This document shows, in pieces, positions 1-9,900 of a stretch of 40,689 nt of DNA (position 1 is its first letter; each line of letters starts with the position of its first letter). Location: assembly GCA_040381535.1 (NCBI GenBank), contig JBEIHF010000019.1, positions 1 through 40,689 on the forward strand. The letters run 5' to 3'. Under the pieces are notes generated by a model. The model worked only from the letters and a program-made list of their open reading frames with translations. It was not told the origin of the DNA and made no database searches. The position numbers and the translations under genes were made by a program. This DNA is from Micavibrio_A sp040381535 (GTDB lineage: Bacteria > Pseudomonadota > Alphaproteobacteria > Micavibrionales > Micavibrionaceae).

Positions 1-1650
1 GGCCAACAGATGGATTATTACCGCGACATATTCCGCCTGCAATCCATCGGACAGATGGAACAAGCCGACGCCATCATCGCCAAATTGAAAGATACCTCGC
101 TTATCGGCCATGTTCTGGCCCAGCGCTATTTGCACCCTTCTTATAAAGCGAGCTTTGATGAGCTAAAGAAATGGCTCTCAGGCTATGCAGACCACCCGCA
201 GGCTGACCGCATCGCCAAACTGGCGGGTGCCCGTAAACCTTCCGACCACAAAGGCGGCCTGACCAAAGCCTCTTATTCTGCGGCCAGTATCGAAGAACTG
301 GAAGAACCGGGCATGGGCGCCAAAGCCTACACGCCCAAACTAAAACGCAGCCCGTCGCAAAACGCACAAGCCGCGGACATGATTCGCTCCGTTCGCCGTG
401 ACATTCAACAATACGAACCCTCGGGGGCCCTGAACGCGTTCAATCAAAACCCCGTCACCGCCAATCTGGATGACGTTGAAAAAGACCGCATCCGCGCGAT
501 GATCGCATCGGGTTATCTCTTCGCAGGCAAAACCGCCGAAGCCGAAAAACTGGCGGCCGCTGCTTTGAAATCCAAAGACAAGGCTCCGCTCGCAGGCTGG
601 GTGCACGGCCTTGCGAAATTCCGGAACGGTCAATATTCCAAAGCCGCAAAATCTTTCGAAGTCGCCGCTGAATCCGAATACTCCTCGGGCTGGATGAAGG
701 CTGCTTCCGCTTACTGGGCCGCGCGTTCCCATGAAAAGGCCGGTCATTCCCGTAAAATGAACAAATGGTTGGAAATCGCCGCTGAATATCCGCGCACTTT
801 CTATGGCCTTTTGGCTTTGCAGGCGCTCGGTGAAAAACCTGATCTGGATTGGGGCGCGCCGTCCTTGTCTTCCTCCCAAGAAAAAGAAATTTTAAAAACC
901 GATGCGGGTCAACGCGCCGAGCGTTTGATCGCCGCGGGTGAAATTACGCAAGCCGAAGCCGAGCTTCGCTCCCTCTACGTAAAAGGCGATCACAAACGCA
1001 AAACCGCACTGATGGCCTATGCGTATGGCCGCAATCTTCCTTCCTTGGCCATGAAGCTTGCGCACGCAGTGGCAACCAAAGAAGATAACACGAGCGTTGC
1101 CGCGCTTTATCCGCCGATGCCATGGTCTCCGAACCAAGGATACCGTATCGACCGCGCTCTGATCCACGCTATTGCCCGTCAGGAATCACGCTTTAATGCA
1201 ACGGCTGAAAACAAAGGCAGCGGCGCGACGGGTTTGATGCAATTGATGCCCGCGACCGCCAAACATGTCGCTAAAGAAAAAGTCGCCAAAAATCTTTTGA
1301 AAGATCCGGAAACCAGCCTCGACCTCGGCCAGAAATATGTCGAAGAACTGCTCAACAACGAATTGATCGGTCAGGATCTGCTCTCGCTTGCGATGGCCTA
1401 TAACGCAGGTCCAGGAACGCTTTCGAAATGGAAATCTGAACGCGCCGATATCGATGATCCTTTGCTGTTCATCGAAACCATTCCTTTTGCCGAAACCCGT
1501 ACTTTCGTGGAACGCGTGATGGCGAATTACTGGATGTATCGCATGCGTTTCGATCAACCCAATGATTCCATGATCGCATTGGCCGAAGGCCGCTGGGCGC
1601 GTTACGCCGCGTTTGACAAAGGCGCGCTCAAATTCGCGGCCGCCGAATAA
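1..1650 (+). CDS. Soluble lytic murein transglycosylase (5' end outside window)
   Basis: Periplasmic enzyme that cleaves the MurNAc-GlcNAc bond of peptidoglycan with formation of 1,6-anhydro ends. The frame is open from base 1 and has no signal peptide, so the true start lies upstream; the first Met codon in view is at 10. The N-terminal 370 or so residues are alanine-rich and helical with TPR/Slt70-like character. The C-terminal SLT domain carries the catalytic glutamate in ARQESRFN (about residue 392 counted from base 10), then GATGLMQLMPATA and AMAYNAGPG, the usual ES, GLMQ and AYNAG motifs. The end of the protein is intact. It converges on the phosphatase gene at 1651 with no gap. The family is certain; the exact subfamily is not. 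Confidence 0.9.
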   Translation, partial: GQQMDYYRDIFRLQSIGQMEQADAIIAKLKDTSLIGHVLAQRYLHPSYKASFDELKKWLSGYADHPQADRIAKLAGARKPSDHKGGLTKASYSAASIEELEEPGMGAKAYTPKLKRSPSQNAQAADMIRSVRRDIQQYEPSGALNAFNQNPVTANLDDVEKDRIRAMIASGYLFAGKTAEAEKLAAAALKSKDKAPLAGWVHGLAKFRNGQYSKAAKSFEVAAESEYSSGWMKAASAYWAARSHEKAGHSRKMNKWLEIAAEYPRTFYGLLALQALGEKPDLDWGAPSLSSSQEKEILKTDAGQRAERLIAAGEITQAEAELRSLYVKGDHKRKTALMAYAYGRNLPSLAMKLAHAVATKEDNTSVAALYPPMPWSPNQGYRIDRALIHAIARQESRFNATAENKGSGATGLMQLMPATAKHVAKEKVAKNLLKDPETSLDLGQKYVEELLNNELIGQDLLSLAMAYNAGPGTLSKWKSERADIDDPLLFIETIPFAETRTFVERVMANYWMYRMRFDQPNDSMIALAEGRWARYAAFDKGALKFAAAE

Positions 1651-2415
1651 TCACTTCAATAAATTTATGAAATCGTTCTTGCGGGTGTGATCGCCGATGG
1701 CAAGCGTGCGTCCGTCTGATTTGAGGGTAAGGGGGCTTCCGTCCCATTGTCCCATCCATCCGCCCGCGCCCTGAATGATCGGCAACAAGGCCGCAAAATC
1801 ATACGGCGCAAGGAATTGCTCGACCACACAGTCCAGCCAGCCATTGGCCAGCAATCCGTAACTATAACAATCGCCGCCCCACACGACGTAATTGCATTCA
1901 TTGTAAATCTTCTTCCACAGCGGATGTTCGCCGTGTAGTTCCGATAACTGCGCGGGCGACGTGCTCGCCACCCGCGCTTCTTTCAATGATCCGCATTTGC
2001 GCACGCTTACTGGTTTGCCATTAAAGGTCGTGACTTCCGTATCGCCGACCCAGCGTTCTTTCAATATCGGCTGGTCGATAACCCCGAGCACAGGAATGTC
2101 GCCTTCGCATAACGCAATCAATGTACCAAAAGACGCGCGGCCAACGGTAAAAGATTTCGTCCCGTCGATGGGGTCGAGCACCCAAGTCATTCCGCTTTTG
2201 CTTTCTTTGGGCCTAAATTCTTCGCCCAATATCCCATCATCGGGACGCTCTGCCTCGATGATTTTGCGCAGTTCCGCCTCCACCGTGCGGTCGGCTATGG
2301 TAACGGGCGTGGCGTCCGCTTTGCTTTCCACATCGAACGGTTGGCGGAAATAGCGCAAAATAATGGCCCCTGCCGTGTCCGCCAAACGGTTTGCCAATGA
2401 AACTTGCTCTTGCAT
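1651..2415 (-). CDS. hisN: Inositol monophosphatase family protein, HisN-type histidinol-phosphatase
   Basis: Mg-dependent phosphatase of the IMPase fold, 254 residues from the chosen ATG at 2415. Metal-binding motifs are visible: GEEF (residues 64-67), WVLDPIDGT (78-86, with Asp81 and Asp84) and the C-terminal WGGDCYSYGLLANG that holds the last metal-binding Asp. Alphaproteobacteria commonly use this family for histidinol-phosphate dephosphorylation, hence the symbol; a general inositol or sugar phosphatase is the alternative, and no his genes are nearby to decide it. A longer frame runs to 2544, but it would overlap the divergent alaS and its extra residues do not look like the family; the ATG at 2415 starts at the expected family N-terminus and follows an AAAGGG-like ribosome site. 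Confidence 0.8.
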   Translation of the reverse strand: MQEQVSLANRLADTAGAIILRYFRQPFDVESKADATPVTIADRTVEAELRKIIEAERPDDGILGEEFRPKESKSGMTWVLDPIDGTKSFTVGRASFGTLIALCEGDIPVLGVIDQPILKERWVGDTEVTTFNGKPVSVRKCGSLKEARVASTSPAQLSELHGEHPLWKKIYNECNYVVWGGDCYSYGLLANGWLDCVVEQFLAPYDFAALLPIIQGAGGWMGQWDGSPLTLKSDGRTLAIGDHTRKNDFINLLK

Positions 2416-2478
2416 ATGAACCCTTTTTTGGGGATTAATGGTGCTCTTACAAATAGATATACCGCATAGGGGCGTGTT

Positions 2479-5184
2479 ATGAGAACCGTAAACGACATTC
2501 GGTCGGAATTTATCAAGTTTTTCGTGGTCAAGGGACATGATCATGTCGCCTCAAGCCCTCTCGTACCACAAAACGATCCGACCCTTATGTTCGCAAACTC
2601 GGGCATGGTTCAATTCAAAAACGTTTTCACGGGCGCGGAAAAACGCACCTATACGCGCGCGACCACCGCGCAGAAATCCGTTCGTGCGGGCGGCAAGCAC
2701 AACGACCTCGATAATGTCGGGTACACGGCGCGCCACCACACGTTTTTTGAAATGCTTGGCAACTTTTCCTTCGGTGATTATTTCAAGGAAGAGGCGATCA
2801 GCTACGCTTGGGAACTGGTTTCCAAAGTTTACGGCATGAACCCCGATAAACTTCTCGTCACCGTGCATACATCGGATGAAGAAGCCGCCGGCTTGTGGCG
2901 CAAAATCGCGGGCTTTCCTGACAATAAAATCATCCGCATCCCAACCAACGACAATTTCTGGATGATGGGCGATACGGGCCCGTGCGGTCCTTGTTCTGAA
3001 ATCTTCTATGATCAGGGCGACAAACTTGCCGGCGGCCCTCCGGGTTCACCTGATCAGGACGGTGACCGCTTTCTCGAATTCTGGAACCTCGTTTTCATGC
3101 AGTTCGAACAAGAACCCGATGGCAATGGCGGACATATCCGCAAACCGCTTCCGAAACCGAGCATCGATACGGGCATGGGTCTGGAACGCACCGCAGCGCT
3201 GATGCAGGGCAAGACTTCAAACTACGATATTGATCTGCTTCGCTCCATCATAGAACATTCCGCAGAACTTACGGGCGTATCCCCAGACGGTGCGCAGGCG
3301 CCGTCACACCGCGTGATCTCGGACCATCTGCGCTGTGCATCCTTCCTTCTGGCTGACGGCGTAACGCCTTCCAACGAAGGCCGCGGTTATGTTCTGCGCC
3401 GCATCATGCGCCGCGGTATGCGCCACGCACATTTGCTCGGTGCGCAAGAACCACTGATGTATAAATTATTCCCGACGCTGTTGGCTTCGATGGGTACAGC
3501 CTATCCTGAGCTGAAGCGCGCCGAGAGCCTTATCGTCGACACATTGAAAAACGAAGAAACGCGTTTCAAGAAAACGCTTGATCGCGGCTTAAAAATGCTC
3601 GATGAAGAAACCGCCAACTTGCCCAAAGGCAAAAAAATGTCCGGCGAAGTTGCGTTTAAATTGTACGACACGTTCGGCTTCCCCGTAGATTTGACCTCCG
3701 ATGCCCTGCGCACCAAAGGCCTCGAAGTTGATATGGATGCCTTCGAAAAATCTATGGAAGACCAAAAGGCGCTGGCCCGCAAATCCTGGGCGGGCTCTGG
3801 CGATGCGAGCACATCCAAAATCTGGTTCGAAATCCTCGACAAGGTCGGCGCGTCCGAATTTTTGGGTTACGCACAAACCGAAGCAGAAGGCAAAATCCTC
3901 GCCATCATCAAAGACGGCAAGGAAGTGCAGGCCCTTAAAAACGGCGAAGAAGGTTTCATCGTCGTCAATCAAACACCCTTCTATGCCGAAAGCGGCGGAC
4001 AGACGGGCGATACGGGCGTGATGATGACGGCAGCAGGTGATGCGTTCACTGTTTCCGACACGCGCAAGCAAGTCGGAAAATTGTTCGTTCATGTTGGTAC
4101 TGTTACCAAAGGCACGATGAATTTGGGCGAGGGCGTGGAGCTCCGCGTAGACACAAAACGACGCGACGCCATTCAATCCAACCACTCGGTAACGCACTTG
4201 CTTCATGAAGCACTACGTTTGACGCTCGGCGATCACATCGCGCAAAAAGGTTCATCACAGGACGAATTCCGTACGCGTTTTGATATCTCGCAGCCCAACC
4301 AGATCACGCAAGAACAACTCCGTACTATCGAACAGCAGGTAAATGATCAAATCCGCGCCAACACAGAAGTTATCACCCGCGTGATGCCGTTGGATGAAGC
4401 CCGTGAAAGCGGCGCGCGTGCTTTGTTTGGTGAAAAATACGAAGACGAAGTGCGCGTGGTATCCATGGGCACGCCGCGCACACACGCTTCCAACATTGCT
4501 TACTCCGTCGAACTATGCGGCGGTACGCACGTTAAACGCACAGGTGATATAGGACTTTTCAAGATAGTCTCTGAAGGCGCATTGTCATCGGGCGTGCGCC
4601 GCGTGGTGGCTTTGACGGGCAGCCGCGTGGATGAATATCTGGTAAGTCAGGCGCAAGGCCAGCAAGACAAAATAGAAAAACTCAAATCCGAAACCGCAAA
4701 ATTACGCGATGAACTTAAAGCGTTGGGTGGAAAAGATTCTGTGCTTGTAAAAGACCATGAAGATGATTTGATCATGCACAACAAAACACTGCAAAAACAA
4801 ATTTCCGATCTGCGCCGCAAAAACGCGACGGAATCGGCTTCAGCGGATCAGTTCAAAGATATCAAAGGCGTGAAGTTCGTCGGCAAGGTTCTGGCAGGGT
4901 TCCCCGCGAAAGACTTAAAGCCGATGGCGGATGAGCTCAAAAACCAAATCGGCAGCGGCGTCGTAGCGTTGATCGCCACCGAAGATGGCAAAGCCTCGCT
5001 GGTCGTGGCTGTGACCAAAGACCTTACCTCCAAAATCTCCGCTGTTGATCTCGTGAAGGTCGGGGCGGCGGCGCTCGGCGGTTCGGGCGGCGGCGGTCGT
5101 CCCGATATGGCGCAGGCGGGTGGGCCCAATGCGGGCGCGGCGAATGACGCCGTCACCGCGATCGAAGGAAAAATCGCAGGCTAA
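2479..5184 (+). CDS. alaS: Alanyl-tRNA synthetase
   Basis: Charges tRNA-Ala in the cytoplasm. At 901 residues it is the full usual length. Visible parts in order: class II catalytic core (TARHHTFFEMLGNFSFGDYF, with the motif 2 region), the tRNA-recognition helical region, the editing domain with zinc-binding HSVTHLLH and CGGTH, a coiled-coil linker, and a DHHA1-type glycine-rich C-terminus (GGSGGGGRPDMAQAGG). It begins with ATG at 2479 after a GGGG-containing ribosome site and is divergent from hisN with 63 bp between starts. A strong hairpin terminator follows the stop directly. Nothing looks truncated. Confidence 0.98.
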   Translation: MRTVNDIRSEFIKFFVVKGHDHVASSPLVPQNDPTLMFANSGMVQFKNVFTGAEKRTYTRATTAQKSVRAGGKHNDLDNVGYTARHHTFFEMLGNFSFGDYFKEEAISYAWELVSKVYGMNPDKLLVTVHTSDEEAAGLWRKIAGFPDNKIIRIPTNDNFWMMGDTGPCGPCSEIFYDQGDKLAGGPPGSPDQDGDRFLEFWNLVFMQFEQEPDGNGGHIRKPLPKPSIDTGMGLERTAALMQGKTSNYDIDLLRSIIEHSAELTGVSPDGAQAPSHRVISDHLRCASFLLADGVTPSNEGRGYVLRRIMRRGMRHAHLLGAQEPLMYKLFPTLLASMGTAYPELKRAESLIVDTLKNEETRFKKTLDRGLKMLDEETANLPKGKKMSGEVAFKLYDTFGFPVDLTSDALRTKGLEVDMDAFEKSMEDQKALARKSWAGSGDASTSKIWFEILDKVGASEFLGYAQTEAEGKILAIIKDGKEVQALKNGEEGFIVVNQTPFYAESGGQTGDTGVMMTAAGDAFTVSDTRKQVGKLFVHVGTVTKGTMNLGEGVELRVDTKRRDAIQSNHSVTHLLHEALRLTLGDHIAQKGSSQDEFRTRFDISQPNQITQEQLRTIEQQVNDQIRANTEVITRVMPLDEARESGARALFGEKYEDEVRVVSMGTPRTHASNIAYSVELCGGTHVKRTGDIGLFKIVSEGALSSGVRRVVALTGSRVDEYLVSQAQGQQDKIEKLKSETAKLRDELKALGGKDSVLVKDHEDDLIMHNKTLQKQISDLRRKNATESASADQFKDIKGVKFVGKVLAGFPAKDLKPMADELKNQIGSGVVALIATEDGKASLVVAVTKDLTSKISAVDLVKVGAAALGGSGGGGRPDMAQAGGPNAGAANDAVTAIEGKIAG

Positions 5185-5214
5185 AAAAAACCCGCCGATT
5201 TGGCGGGTTTTTTT
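5185..5214 (+). terminator. Rho-independent terminator, probably bidirectional
   Basis: CCCGCC (5191-5196), loop GATTT and GGCGGG (5202-5207) followed by seven T residues; the left arm is preceded by a run of A, so the structure also serves the minus strand. It sits immediately after alaS and at the end of the convergent gene at 5213. Confidence 0.92.
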
Positions 5215-6265
5215 AATCGTGCTTTTTGACAAGCTTTATGTGTTCCCCATGCGCGGCTCTGCCACGCAACGACAACGGGAAAATATCTTGCGCGTGTATT
5301 TCTTCGGTAAAGGAATGGCCGGGCGGCGTCCCTGCGCTCTTGATAAGTTCGCATAAATATTGTGCGTCGCGTGGAAGATGATTTTCCATCAGATCGGGAT
5401 TGATCAATCTGTTCAAGCCGGCGCGGTCGTGAACGATGTCATAAAGGGCGCGCCCAAGATGCTCCAATCCGCTTGCGCGTTTTTCCGCCCTGTTCATGTG
5501 GCTGCGTGTATTTTTGGCGGCGTCATGATCGGTGGGGGAGCCGTTCTTTTCCCAAAAAGTAGATAGGACTTTGGTGGTTGCGCGTTGAACACTCATGAAT
5601 CTCCGCGTCAAACGGTCAATGCCCATCTGGCTTTCATGTTGAATCTTTATGCTGGAAAGAATGGGGAATTCGCTCCATCCGGTTTCTTGGCTGGGGTATA
5701 TCTCCCATGCGGATTTGAAAGCGCGATAACCGTGTTTTAAAGGCTTCCAAAATAGATTGTTGATCCCGAGCGTCCGTTCATCATCTTGCATGGAACTCAT
5801 GCTTGCCGCCATGCGGTCAACACTGTCGCGTTTCGATTTTGGCGTATTGCCTTGCATGAACACCAACATACCGCCCAGATAATCTTTCACGCGGTCAGCA
5901 CTGGTAGGATCGAATTGATTTTTTCGTTCCGCCGAATCTATCATTTTTACACGTGTCATTACCATGACATCGGCTTGGGGATTTTGCCCGTGTTTGGTGC
6001 AGGCGGCGACATACCATCTTTTAAAATCTTGTGTGCTACCCTCATACTGAAGAAATTCAGAATGGGGTATGACGGCATAAGATAAACGATTTTTTTCGCA
6101 GAATTTTATAAGCTCTGCCTGCAGATTAGGCTCAGCATAATGTGCAAGGCTGACATATTCTTTTGGGGAGATTCCGTCCAATCGTTGCGCAAGCGTCGCC
6201 CAACCCTTGGAAGGGTTATAAACTTCGGCTGCTGCCGCTAGGGATTTCTTCGGATCAATAACCAT
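5213..6265 (-). CDS. Hypothetical protein with a divergent RelA/SpoT-like nucleotidyltransferase region
   Basis: A 350-residue protein without signal peptide or membrane segments. I do not recognise a named family over the full length. The centre resembles the (p)ppGpp synthetase fold: TRVK at residues 104-107 (RxK-like), DYLGGMLVF at 128-136 (compare D-x-x-G-x-R in synthetases), LKHGYRAFKSAWEI at 176-189 (compare the NGYRSxH motif), and IKIQHESQM at 206-214 in the position of ExQIRT. The glutamate of ExQ appears to be Lys207, so catalysis may be altered or lost. There is no HD hydrolase, TGS or ACT domain. The remainder is helical and basic. The gene is single, convergent with alaS and divergent from ndk, and looks somewhat AT-richer than its neighbours. 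The RelA/SpoT relation is inferred from motif order only. Confidence 0.75.
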   Translation of the reverse strand: MVIDPKKSLAAAAEVYNPSKGWATLAQRLDGISPKEYVSLAHYAEPNLQAELIKFCEKNRLSYAVIPHSEFLQYEGSTQDFKRWYVAACTKHGQNPQADVMVMTRVKMIDSAERKNQFDPTSADRVKDYLGGMLVFMQGNTPKSKRDSVDRMAASMSSMQDDERTLGINNLFWKPLKHGYRAFKSAWEIYPSQETGWSEFPILSSIKIQHESQMGIDRLTRRFMSVQRATTKVLSTFWEKNGSPTDHDAAKNTRSHMNRAEKRASGLEHLGRALYDIVHDRAGLNRLINPDLMENHLPRDAQYLCELIKSAGTPPGHSFTEEIHAQDIFPLSLRGRAAHGEHIKLVKKHD

Positions 6266-6313
6266 AACTACTTTTTAGAATTTATATTCTTAAACTGCAT
6301 AACAGCTATGTTA

Positions 6314-6368
6314 GCTGCGAATGCTACGCTTATAATTTAATCTTTTCAAGATAATAATCATTCGCAGC
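6314..6368. repeat. Perfect 10-bp inverted repeat in the divergent intergenic region
   Basis: GCTGCGAATG (6314-6323) and its exact reverse complement CATTCGCAGC (6359-6368) flank 35 AT-rich bases. It lies between the RelA/SpoT-like gene and ndk, 48 bp upstream of the former. No T tract follows, so it is not an intrinsic terminator. It could be a regulatory site for either gene or a leader hairpin. Confidence 0.6.
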
Positions 6369-6469
6369 GCAGCACAAATTGGTAATTATCTAAGAATCCA
6401 AGCAAATACTTATAAAACGATAGATTGTACCTGTGGATAAAGGTTAATGCCACGGGAACGCAAAAGCCC

Positions 6470-6497
6470 TTGTCTTGGCTGGGGCTCGTGGTTATAA
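6470..6497 (+). promoter_or_regulatory. Candidate sigma70-type promoter of ndk
   Basis: TTGTCT (6470-6475), 16 bp, TTATAA (6492-6497), placed about 45 bp before the ndk start. Assigned by eye from hexamers and spacing only. Confidence 0.4.
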
Positions 6498-6539
6498 GGA
6501 ACGCCACGCAAAATTCTTAACGTTTACAAAGGGTATTTT

Positions 6540-6962
6540 ATGGCCGTTCAGCGCACTTTTTCCATCATCAAGCCGGATGCCACGCGCCGCAATCTTACGG
6601 GCGCCATCAACGCGAAATTCGAAGCTATGGGCCTTCGCATCGTGGCCCAGCGCCGCATCAAAATGACCGAGGCGCAAGCCAAGAAATTTTATGAAGTACA
6701 CAAAGAGCGCCCGTTCTACGGCGAACTGGTTACCTTCATGACGTCCGAACCCGTCGTGGTTCAGGTTCTAGAAGGTGAAAACGCCGTCGCGAAAAACCGC
6801 GAAGTCATGGGCGCAACCAACCCTAAGGAAGCCGCCGACGGCACCATCCGCAAGGAATTTGCTTTATCCATCGGCGAAAACTCCGTGCACGGTTCGGATT
6901 CCGAAGAAAACGCGAAAATCGAAATTGCGCAATTTTTCAAAGACGAAGAAATTCCCGGCTAA
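6540..6962 (+). CDS. ndk: Nucleoside diphosphate kinase
   Basis: Transfers the gamma phosphate of ATP to NDPs through a phosphohistidine. At 140 residues it has the normal length. The start MAVQRTFSIIKPDA, the RNLTGAI region and the active-site signature NSVHGSDS are all present, with the catalytic histidine at residue 117. The ATG at 6540 follows a good AAAGGG ribosome site. The leader immediately before it closely resembles that of aspS at about 23475-23492. The gene is monocistronic by context: divergent from the upstream gene and convergent with the sensor kinase, 6 bp away, with no clear terminator between. Confidence 0.98.
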   Translation: MAVQRTFSIIKPDATRRNLTGAINAKFEAMGLRIVAQRRIKMTEAQAKKFYEVHKERPFYGELVTFMTSEPVVVQVLEGENAVAKNREVMGATNPKEAADGTIRKEFALSIGENSVHGSDSEENAKIEIAQFFKDEEIPG

Positions 6963-6968
6963 TCTGAA

Positions 6969-9900
6969 TTAATGTGAAGACCATTCTTTGAGCACGCTTT
7001 TAGCGCGCGTGCTCGCGTCCGGTAATGTGCCTAAAAGACTGCCCAGACCGGCGGTCTCTTGCGTCTTGGCTTTGCGCTCGGCTTGCGCGGCGATGGAACT
7101 GATCTCCACCAAACCAAAATTCCCCGCCATGCCTTTGAGTTCATGCGCGCGTGCGGCGAGTGTAACCATATCGCTAACATCGGCCGCCTTTTGCATGGCT
7201 TCCAAAATCTCGTCTGTCTTTACGATTAAATCACCCAGCAATTCATCCAGTTGCTTGCCGCCGATCGTATCTTTCAGGCTTTGCAGCATATCGGGATTGA
7301 ATACGGCATTATCCACCACAAGGTCTTTCTTTGGCGCAGCTTTTTCTTCCAACTCTTCCTTATTCATCGCAAAGGGATCCTCGGGCATGCGGATTTTGCG
7401 CTCATAGGTTTCCGATGCGATCTCGCTCACGATGGCGCTCAATCTTTCGGGATCGATAGGTTTGGGCAGGAATCCATTCATGCCGCAGGCCAGATAAAAT
7501 TCCATGTTTTCTTTTTGCACGTTACCCGTCATGGCGATAACTGGAATTTTTGACTTCACGGGATCCGCATGTTCGCGCAGGATTTGCGTGGCTTCATTCC
7601 CGCGCATACCCGGCAATTCTATATCCATCAGGATCAATTCGAACGCATCTTTGTAAATTTTCTGCAATGCGTCTTCTGCCGTACCGCTGGTCACGATTTC
7701 ATGGCCTCCCGTTTGCAAAAGATTCGTGACGACTTTGCGGGTTATCACGTTGTCATCTACCACGAGTATCTTGAGAGGCCTTACGGGCGCAGTGTTTTGT
7801 GCGGGGGATTGCATCATAGGTTGTGATTTTTCCGGTGCGCCTGCCAATCCTTTGTTCATTTCCAGCGTAAAGAAGAATGTGCTACCTTCGCCTTCCTTAC
7901 TGCTGATATTGACGGAGCTTCCCATCGCTTCGATCAAACCTTTCGAGATTGCAAGGCCCAATCCCGTCCCGCCGAATTTACGCCCGATGCTGGAATTGGC
8001 CTGACTGAACGGATTAAATAGATTTTTCTGCGCGTCCTGCGGGATGCCGATGCCGGAATCCTGCACGCCGAAATAAATCATATGTTTGCTAGATGGCATA
8101 GCGGCCTCGTCGCCGTCGGCGGTGTTAAGGTTTTTAACCAGCAACGTGACACTGCCCTCGGATGTGAATTTTATGGCGTTCCCCATCAGGTTCAAAAGGA
8201 CCTGACGCAATCTTGTAGGGTCTCCCTTGACGAATTTGGGAATGTCTTCATCCATGCGTGCGGAAAGGCCGATATGTTTTTCTGCCGCATGTCCGGACAT
8301 CAATGTCACGACCCCTTGAATCAAACGATGCAGATCGAAACTTATGTCTTCCAGTTCCATCTTGCCGCGCTGGATTTTTTCAAGATCCAAAATGTCGTTG
8401 AGCAACGCCAGCATGGCTTCGGATGATTCCTGAATGGTCAGGGCGTAATCGCGCTGTTGTTTGGTGATACTGGAATCGAGGAGCAATTTGACCATACCCA
8501 TCACGCCCGTCATCGGCGTTCTGATCTCGTGGCTTACAACCGCCAAGAATGCGGATTTTGCGCGGTTGGCTTCGTCGGCTTCTTCTTTCGCACGTTTCAT
8601 TTCTTCCATACGCGCCGCCTCTTTTTCACGCAGTTCGGCAAGCATCTCGCGCTCTTTCTCGATCACTTTCAAAAGGCGTGCATGGTCGGCTTTTTCTTTC
8701 GTTTCGCGCAGACCCGAGAAGTTTGAGGATTCCTCGCGTGCAATGATCGCTTCCGTAATGTCATCCCCGTATTTTTTCCCGCCGCTGTGTTTACGGATCG
8801 TGGCAATCAGAACAAAACCTTGCGGGATGATCGCCCACCAGAACGCGTTGATGAATATATTGTCCTGTGGCAGGACGTTGATCGCGCCGAGAATATTGAC
8901 GATATACCCAACAAGCGGAAGGACAAAACTTATGGCGAACAGTGGGCTGGCCGTTTGACCGTTTCTGTATTGCGCATAGGCCATCAGCGTCAGAATTCCT
9001 AAAGTCAGGAAAGGGATTCCGAACAAGAACAATATATGTGCGATACCGCTGCCGACGGGAATGAAATAGAACAGCAGAGATGATATTATGTTTAACCAGA
9101 TAAGTCCGTATATGACGTATTTTTCTGTGTAGCTGTTCTGCCCGATATTGCAGAAAATCTTCATCATGAAAATGGAGATAAGTGCGTGGCCCAGAAAGAA
9201 GACAAAGCTGAGTTCGTTGAATCCTTTGAAATACAAGGAAGCGCCTAGTGTATCGTACAGCACCCAGAAAGTGCCGATGAACGCGTAATAGGCGCCGAAT
9301 ATAATCGGCATAGCTCTGCGCGTTACAATGGCATTGATAAAAAAGAATACGGCGAGGCCGCCGAGTACAAGGCAGTAAAAAGCGTTGAACACCGCGCGGT
9401 TTTTTGCACTCTCGATATAGGATTTATCGCTTTCGATGGAAAGGGGCAAGGTCGTTGGTCTTCCAGGTGCGGGCGTTGCATGGACCAGCAAAAACTTGCG
9501 TTCGTTCTTCGCGATCTTTATTTCAAACATGCCGTTATCGGCTTTGTTCTTTAATTCGGTTATGGACACAGGCGTCGCGCTGTCACCCAAAACCATTTCA
9601 TAAACATGCGCATCCGTAATGCTTCCCAAACGTCCGTCGCGGCGTCTGCCGAAATTGAGAACCCATTCTTCGTTATCAGTGATGTTTTTTACCTTGATTG
9701 TCATCCACACGGGAACGCCGTCAAAGCCTAAAAACACGCGTTTGCTGCCCGCCTGCTTGCCTTTGAGGATTGTGCCGCCACTGTCTGCGATATCTTGTGT
9801 TGTGATTTTCTCTTCGGGGTCTTTTTGCACGATTGCATAAGGACCCAACGAGATCTGTTCTTCGCTGTTCGACAAAATGGCTTCGTTCAACACGCGGCTT

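Noticed and set aside
2416..2544. N-terminal extension of the HisN-type phosphatase
   Set aside because: It would overlap alaS, and the extra residues are unlike the family.
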